Source: Echinostoma caproni (Eukaryota > Platyhelminthes > Trematoda > Plagiorchiida > Echinostomatidae). From it: a DNA stretch of 64,000 nucleotides. The position numbers and the translations under genes were made by a program. Positions within the stretch are counted from its first letter, which is position 1. The number at the start of each line of letters is the position of its first letter. Under the pieces are notes generated by a model. That model made no database searches. It saw only the letters and a program-made list of their open reading frames with translations, and was not told the origin of the DNA. The DNA lies in assembly GCA_900618425.1 (NCBI GenBank), contig UZAN01040285.1, forward strand, positions 1-64,000. The letters run 5' to 3'. Positions 57,286 through 64,000 of the stretch are shown in pieces.

Positions 57286-57475
57286 TTAGGACTTCACGTT
57301 CACGCACAATCCTCAATTCATCGATTCAAACATATACTCGGAAGCACTAGACTCGACTTTCACTCTTATTGGAGCTGATCAGTAGTGCATACCCACCATC
57401 CCGTCCGGGATTTAAACTCCTGACCGATTGCATGTAAGACACATGCGTTACCACTGTGCCAACCAGCCTAATACC
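57286..57475 (-). repeat. tRNA-derived SINE family S1, full head
   Basis: The minus strand reads TGGTTGGCACAGTGGTAACG (good A box), GGAGTTTAAATCCCGGACG (B box with one change), GGGTATGCACTACTGATCAG and GAGGATTGTGCGTGAACGTG. It shares its whole body with 37605-37785 in the same order. A lysine- or glycine-tRNA-like head is likely. Confidence 0.7.
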
Positions 57476-57704
57476 AATTATTCACATCACTACTCACTAG
57501 TAACTGTGAGCTAAATGCGAATAATCAAACGAGCCCTGTGGGTTCGTTGGCAAATCAGCCATTAACCTGCATCGAAGTCCTGAATTGTTGGAAGGCTTTT
57601 GATTGGAGTTAACACATTTTTATCTGTGTCTCCCTTCGTTACCGTCGGGCCAGATGAGCTGACTATCACTGAAGAGAACACCTGAAGAAACATGAATTGG
57701 TGAT

Positions 57705-57890
57705 TTGGTTCAGCCATGGTATGAGCTGGTTGGCTCACTGGTAACGCACACGTTTTCCATGCAGAGGGTCCGGAGTTCAAATCTTGGGGGAGGGACGTGG
57801 ATATGCACCACTGAGGCTTCCAAGTGTATGGTTGACTGGAAGTGCTGAGGAATGTACATGAAGGGTGGTACAGATCAATGGAAATCGTAG
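57705..57890 (+). repeat. tRNA-derived SINE family S1, diverged copy
   Basis: TGGTTGGCTCACTGGTAACG (A box, one change) and GGAGTTCAAATCTTGGGG (B box, decayed), followed by GGATATGCACCACTGAGG and TATGGTTGACTGGAAG. The body is shorter and more diverged than in the other two copies. Confidence 0.65.
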
Positions 57891-57929
57891 AGTTTAAATC
57901 ATTCTGCACATATCAATTTTATTGTTGAC

Positions 57930-58720
57930 TAAAGCAAATACATGATCGATTTGACACAGCGTTTATTAACAGGTTTTATGTCACGCTAGCTTTTATTACT
58001 GGTCGTGTTAAATCCATGGCTCTGACTGAGTGACTGTTCTGAACGCACAAAAGAAGAGGCTGGGTTCGAGTAGAGGTGTTGTTCAACCGAATTGCGATGA
58101 TCTCAGTTGTTGGCAGTGAGCTATGACCCACCTAGGTTGATTTCACGGCAATTCCCTCTTTCTTGTTTACATCTCTCCATTGAACTGAAATTGCACTTTG
58201 TGCATACTTCCGTAAATTAGGTTATGAAGGCCTTCAATGGGTAAACCAATATCTGCCTTCAGTCTGATTACATAGTTCAATTTCTTCGAATCGTTCTATG
58301 CACAAATACGTTCAAGCAAGCACAGGACGGTACATACTACTCCTACATAGTCTCTTATCTTTCTCGCCTTTTGTCACCTGGACCGTACTTTCCGTGATCT
58401 GTTTACATATTGGTGTTAGATGCTGAATTCGCGCCGGGTGATGCAATATACCAATTGCTTAACGTTACTTAACTTACCGGAAACAGGAATGTTACCCGGA
58501 TGCACCACCCGTATTTCAGGAACAGCAAATGCTTTGTAAAATGCTTGCCAAGGGGGTAATTTAAAGACCACAGAGCACAATCAGGAATATCGTTACATGC
58601 ACAGGAGAGATAACGTGACCAGAAAAGCTCACCAGATCGATCCAGCTGCTTTTATTTCGCGGTCAGTATTATTTTAAAATAGGATTAACACACTGATATA
58701 CATATTTAGCAATGCATACG
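57930..58720. other. Unassigned stretch
   Basis: No exon-like frame or repeat was recognised. Confidence 0.4.
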
Positions 58721-58724
58721 TAGT

Positions 58725-59045
58725 TTGAGATTCGAGCACGAACTGTTAGGACAGACAGGGTTCCAGCACAGGTCTGAGTATGAATTTAAAAATAATATAT
58801 TGCCCCTACAAGGAATAGGTGATATTTTAAACGTCAGGTTGTGTACACCCAACGCACTAAGTGACGAGATCAATCTACTAGGCAAAGTGTTTCACCAAGC
58901 TGATCGTGGGACTTTGTTTCGGATTGTTTACACAACCCCGAATGGATGGCTGCTCACATTTGCAGAGGCCATAGCAATCAAGCACCGAAAGCCCCTACTG
59001 TGTCAGCAGAAGGAGGTCCACATCAGTCTGGCGTTGTCCTGGTGA
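58725..59045 (+). mobile_element. Probable retroelement C-terminal fragment
   Basis: The open frame includes ILNVRLCTPNALSDEINLLG, then TTPNGWLLTFAEAIAIKHRK, PLLCQQKEVHISLALSW and stop. The AEAIxIKxxKPLL ending resembles the last helix of nuclease or RT tails in non-LTR and Penelope elements (LEAIFIKxxKPxLN). No catalytic motif is present, so assignment to a class is uncertain. It has no start or splice context of a host gene. Confidence 0.4.
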
Positions 59046-61285
59046 CCACATAAACTAAAGAATGAACTGATACCATGTTAGATTGTCATGAGCTGTGATG
59101 TATAAACTATTTTTTGTGGAGTGAGCACCGTTTGGGATGCAGCGAAATGATTCCGGAAATAAATCGTGCGCGCTTGTAATATTGTGTCCTTTGCATAAGT
59201 AGCTGTACCAAATCAAGCCAACATGAAGGTCGTTTGACAGGAAAACAAAAAATCACAAGAATTGGTGAATGTGCGTCACTAGTTGGATGCCAAGTATGTT
59301 GGGAAACAAGTATACCAGTTTGGTGGGGGATTAGGATAAGTTATTTTTATTTTTAATATAGAACTTACCCTAACGAGGATCCGAGGATACAGTGGAAGAA
59401 ATACGAGGTTCATCTCCTGTATGTCAAAGACATGTCACACCAAATGTGTCTGATAGACGATTGCCAGTCCGATTTTCCCATCCGAAAATATCTGTTGATT
59501 GTCCGCGTCAGATGTTCCTTTTTGTTTTCAGATAAGTCTAGTTGAGGTTCACTGAGTCCTCATCAACGAGCTTTCCGGTTGGATGAGATAGAGAACAGCT
59601 ATACACTGCACTATTTTTGTCTACTGCTGTCTCACATTAGTTTTATCTGTAGCAGAAATCTTTAGACGATCATGAGACTGACGGAATGGTATTATAACTA
59701 GCGATTCATCCATTTGGTTTTCTATCAACTGTCCGAAACAAAACGACTCCTGTCCTAACGATCGAGTGCCGCGCAAATCCCACAGTCAACAGAAGACGAG
59801 ATTGTCTTGAAATGCGGTATTATAATAGACAACGAATGGGTAATATAAAATAAATACAAACCTCGAATCGTGAGGCAACTCAGGGAGTGCGTGTTTACAC
59901 TGTCAAGGCACAACCAAATGATAGTGCGTCCAAATGAGCCGTCACAGGCTGTCAGAGTGTTCAACTCAACAACTGCGGGTGCGTACACTTCAGTCAAAGT
60001 GAACGGTCAGAATACCTTAGGTGGCAAGCACAAGGGTTCAAGGCTGACAGCCAACCAATCAAATGTACGGGGTCAAAATACCAATCACGTGACGGACGGG
60101 CGTACGTGTGTGTGTGTTGATCAGTGAATGCCTACCGGGCACGAATAACAAGAACGTGAGTTGATGGGGGCAAACAACTAAGGCCGAAGGTAATATGGGA
60201 GAGAACACAGACCACTGGGTCAATGCCGGTGTAGCAGGTCCAGTAAGAAAAGGGACAAAATGACTTGGATGAAGGATGGCTGGGGAAAGGTACATGCGGT
60301 TTGGGGGGGTACGATCAGGGAACGGTTGTTTGGAGATCAAAACGGATTCAATACATGGGCTCAGATGCGTATCTGAGACTCACCGGGATTATCGACAAAT
60401 ACGGATTTGAGGTTAAAAATGTCTACAGTTCATATGCCATCCAATTAGGCAACAGAATGGTTGAAGACAGAACCACAGAGGTGCACATATACCGAAAGAT
60501 TTGGATTTCCAACCTAGAGTGCACAGATCATACGAGGTGCTTTTGGACGAAGACTGACAAAATTTACTTTCTGTATTCAACCCCACAAACTTTAGTTCCT
60601 TAAGCTGTTTGAACAGGGGAAAAGATGTCTTATATCTATGTTATACTCGGCCAAATTCAACGGCTAACAAATTCCAATAAAGCATTCACATTCGCCACAG
60701 TAATTACGCTTCTGTGGTTTAAAGTTCCACCAACGAGTCACATCCAACGCCACGTGGCCGCTCAGGTGATCAGCTGTAAAGCTGGTTTGGAATTCTCAAA
60801 CAGACCTTGAACTCTTGAGACTTCATGGACTGTATATCTCATGGCAATGCAGTGAAACTTGAGGTATCATGTAATTACTTACATCTTACCCCCAGTTAAA
60901 GAACTGTGAGTAGACCCCAGAAAACGGTTCCAGATTTTGCAAACTACTGACAGTCAGCCTTCACGCCAACCCGCAAGTTCAATTTGCATTCAGTATGTCA
61001 ATAGGTTCATTTTGTTCTATGCAGAGCATAGTGCAACCCCCGCAGATCAATATGCAGTTTATGCATGTGAAGTGACCTTGAAGCTGCTAATGCTTTTTCT
61101 TCTCGCTGTGGCAAGTTGCGAAGGTGTTTCAATGACAATGACATTATTCTTTAGAGAAAGAACACGATGGCTCACGTGCGAATTCAGAAGTCAATTTCAT
61201 ATGGTAAACTGGTGAATATGGGAAGATTCCAATTGTAGCTGTTCGTCATAACCTTAGGCAGTACAGTTCAACAATGAACTTCTTG
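59046..61285. other. Unassigned stretch
   Basis: The plus strand at about 60340-60600 is open (SDAYLRLTGIIDKYGFEVKN, then VYSSYAIQLGNRMVEDRTTE) and looks coding-like but has no motif or splice context. A purine-rich part at 60150-60330 contains a G run (GGTTTGGGGGGGT). Nothing else was seen. Confidence 0.3.
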
Positions 61286-61287
61286 TC

Positions 61288-62265
61288 TTATTGTCACTGA
61301 AAAGGTGACCTCGACCGTTTTGCAAAATTAGCCGCTCAACTCGGCCATAACATGGGATTGATCTCTGTGTCCGTGAAAACAAAGACATCCAATTTAACGT
61401 CTCCAAATTCTAGGTGATTCCGCTTTGCCACCATGGGCGGTTTCCTTATTTCCTCGCAAACGAATTACTGCCTCATGCATCAACAGAGAAGGATTTGGGT
61501 GTGATAGTCCACGAAGATCTGAGCCGCTTATCCACCTGTAGCAGGGTCTCATCAACAACACTCAAAAATGTTGGTCTACTTAAACCTGTTTTCGATCGTT
61601 TTGAACCATCGTTATTCTCACGTCTGCTGTCAGCATACATCCGGCCGCATACTGAGTATGTAATCGAAACCTGGAATCCATGGTTACAATATCATCATAA
61701 GATTTTGTAGAATCCACAAAGGCTCGCCACGAAACTGGTCAAAGGACTCTATTATGATTCATACATGGGGAGACTTTAGTCATTGAGCCAATACTATGCT
61801 CAGTATCATCGGATTCCAGGAGACTTAATTTTAGTGCATCAGATGTTACACAACCCAGACCACCCTTGTCGCTGACTTTTGACGTTGTCATCAAACGTTC
61901 ATCTACGGGGACATCCATTCAATTTACTATTCCAAAAATCTCGACTGGCCTCTCGACGTCATTCCTTTGCCATCAGAGTGTGCACTGGATAGAATTTCTT
62001 ACCACCTCGCGTCGTTTGTGCCAAGACGTTTGATTCTTTTCAGGTAAAACTTGACGAATCATCAACACACATTGTATTTCAACATACATGAGCACACATA
62101 ACACAGCCGAATACATCATATGAAATGTTGTTCATCTTTGTTACAATTCAACTCGTGTGAACACCCCATGGGATAGGGAAAGCATCTGCTTGTAAGTAAT
62201 ACCAATGAGAAAAATTTGACTTTAACTTTGGGTTGTTGTAAATCTAGATACCAAATGAATGGTTT
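61288..62265 (+). mobile_element. CR1-like LINE family X, 3' end
   Basis: DLDRFAKLAAQLGHN (61300-61345) begins the post-RT region. Then come LPHASTEKDLGVIVHEDLSR and SAYIRPHTEYVIETWNPWLQ in the open stretch 61414-61710, and later, with stops, HNPDHPC, NVHLRGHP and CAKTFDSFQVKLDES. This is the best-preserved C-terminal copy in the window and serves as reference for 1-192 and 6274-6880. The 3' non-coding end matches 6800-6870. It is 5'-truncated and inactive. Confidence 0.82.
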
Positions 62266-62464
62266 TCCATAAGAACGTTCGGAGTAATTCCCCTTCAAAA
62301 TTTTCATGTTTCAGTTGACTTGAGTTCATTGGTTTTGTTCAAAGGATACCAGTCGGTTCCATCACATAAATGAGAGTATTCTTTCTGCGCTCATAAATTG
62401 TGAAATCGTTCGTTGCCGCATCGTTCATCCTTCACAACTAACTGAGTGTATTCACAAGCAGCGG

Positions 62465-62735
62465 TTTTATAGTCCTCTTTATTTCCCTATTTCCTCGCCT
62501 ACCTTCTCCACACATATCTCTTTTTTCCTGTTTATCTTGTCTCTTCGGTCTCTCAGTTTTCCACCCTGGCGGTCCTTTCTTCTTTTACTCTTCATCTTTC
62601 TTTTTGTGCTCCATTAACTCTAGTTCTCACTGCTTGTAATTCGTCTCTTTTACCTACCTGAACTACACCAGTTTACCTCATTTTTGTGCTACAAGTTCCT
62701 CTATTCCCACTCCTCCTCTACCTATTTTGAGTGAG
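62465..62735. repeat. Pyrimidine-rich tract (plus strand)
   Basis: About 270 bp strongly biased to C and T on the plus strand (for example CCTTTCTTCTTTTACTCTTC), with few purines longer than two in a row. It may be an old expanded polypyrimidine repeat. It starts about 200 bp after the family-X 3' end. Confidence 0.6.
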
Positions 62736-62739
62736 TGAA

Positions 62740-64000
62740 GAAACATGTTTGATTTTGCAAAGCAAGAAATTAAACTCCTTTAGTATAGCACATCTGAGCT
62801 CTTATTGGCAACGCACCAAAGTGTGCGGCATGCAAACTAATGCCAAAAAGATGCTATATGACTAAGGTGATGACTGAAGCTAAGGGACAAATTAAACTGC
62901 TTCCTGAATCGTTTTTGAAAGGTTTCACAGCGCTTCACGGAGATGACGATCATAAAGACGAATTTAAAAATGAAGGCTCTACACGGTGACAGAAAATGGA
63001 ATAGGATCGCTCCAAAGAACAATTCCAACATAAGATCAAAATGTAAAAGTTTAACATGGTATAAATAGGATGGATCGTCGAAAATAATGAATGTTGAAAA
63101 CTAACCAGTCATAAAATTTAGCGAGACAATAATTATTTAGAAGATGTTGAACAGGTTTGACTATATCTAGCACCTTGTTCGATTGAAAAGGAAATGGATG
63201 TAGAATAATCTACAAGAACAAATCAATTGATAAACTACATTTTCACTAATCGTGTATTGGAAGATTTACGGCTAATTTTGTCACTCACTGTGGCAAAACA
63301 CGTTAAGCTCGCGGCTCCTGGCGGTTTTCGACTCGTTAATCACTTCATTCAAGGTTTGCCTAGCTACCAGTTTATTTGGGGATACCCAATGAGGAATTTC
63401 GCTTCAAAAAGGCTACTCATAAGTAGTGACAAATTATCAGAGTCTAAAAGAGTCGGCATTGGCTGTAATATACGAACCGTACACCTATATAAACCCTGTT
63501 GAATGACCTCATCGGCGATAAATAAATCTTTTACCATTTTCGAAGTAAGACAAACACCAGCGCCTTTCCATGAATAAATTTTAAATTAGTTTTAAATGTT
63601 GTTTTCGAGGTTTAACCAGATTAAATGAAGTCGGTTTTGTATTACTCACCCGATAAATTTCCATTTATGACATAATAAAAGATGAAAAATTACTGTTTGA
63701 TATTGGTGTGACTGTAACTCGTAAGTTGAAATACTGTATCAATCTCCTCTGAAGAGGTATAAAGCGTTTAGCGTCAGGAGAGACGTGTGGTAACGGTCTT
63801 GCTCAATATGTTTGTGGCAGAACATCTTCAGGCTGACTGCCATTGAGACTGAGTGTAGTGAGGCATGAAAAAATATTAATCACTTTCATATATGTAGGAG
63901 CAAATTTGATCAATATTCTCTCAAAGTCTAACAAAAACCTTATATTTATAATTTCTCCTAAGGCACATTTGTTAGGTACCACGGAAATAAACTTCATGTA
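62740..64000. other. Unassigned stretch to the window end
   Basis: A 91-codon plus-strand frame (63227-63502) contains no motif I recognise and no clear splice signals. AT-rich. Nothing else was seen. Confidence 0.35.

Larger units (their letters stand above)
57231..57928. repeat. Inverted SINE pair flanked by a 36-bp direct repeat
   Basis: TTTAAATCATTCTGCACATA followed by TCATTTTATTGTTGA occurs at 57231-57265 and, with one extra A, at 57893-57928, in direct orientation. Between them lie two family-S1 SINEs pointing away from each other (minus 57286-57475, plus 57705-57890). Confidence 0.8.

Noticed and set aside
1..64000. CRISPR arrays, rRNA genes, bacterial operons or integrated virus genomes
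   Set aside because: No spaced direct repeats, rRNA cores or compact co-directional genes were seen. All RT and protease motifs fit non-LTR, Penelope or BEL/Pao elements, and no envelope-like or capsid-like frame was seen.

Overview
This looks like an animal nuclear genome, most likely a parasitic flatworm (digenean trematode). It is AT-leaning and gene-poor, with very short introns (40-43 nt) and dense, decayed retroelements: two CR1/Jockey-type LINE families, an RTE-type LINE, a Penelope-like element with a GIY-YIG tail, BEL/Pao fragments and tRNA-derived SINEs. There are no bacterial operons, CRISPR arrays or rRNA. The species call is inference; no marker gene settles it. Two assembly gaps (30937-31607 and 50513-51028) interrupt the window. 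All repeat identities below were judged by eye.

Layout. 1-6880: three nested transposons. A CR1-like element (family X) is split at about 193/6274 by an RTE-type LINE, which is itself split at 1032/4113 by a second CR1-like element (family Y). 7900-8960: two BEL/Pao protease fragments in opposite orientation, followed by an inverted repeat (9341-9829). 12.1-13.3 kb: a diverged pair of about 380-bp repeats; the second has an identical copy at 26.7 kb. 15.0-17.9 kb and 28.2-30.9 kb: a tandem duplication of about 2.7 kb carrying a secreted stefin (type-1 cystatin, cysteine-protease inhibitor). Copy 1 is a complete three-exon gene for 114 residues. Copy 2 is intact until it runs into the first gap. 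Between and around them lie LINE and Penelope fragments (19.9-20.6, 22.3-23.3, 25.0-26.5 and 27.1-28.1 kb).

32-52 kb: mostly unassigned sequence with a series of exon-like open stretches on the minus strand, several bounded by good splice signals and sharing phase 1. They include a pair of homologous-looking 51-nt exons. A truncated family-Y LINE lies at 44.6-46.05 kb. 52.6-57.5 kb: a CRE/CCAAT cluster, an 18-nt microexon candidate, plus-strand exons that may encode small secreted cysteine-containing peptides, and several SINEs. 58.7-62.3 kb: retroelement tails, including the 3' end of a family-X LINE. The rest is unassigned.

The only host gene I can name with confidence is the duplicated stefin. 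Secreted stefins in flukes restrain cathepsins released by the parasite or met in the host. The minus-strand exon series is the main unexplained coding signal; its protein identity is unknown to me.
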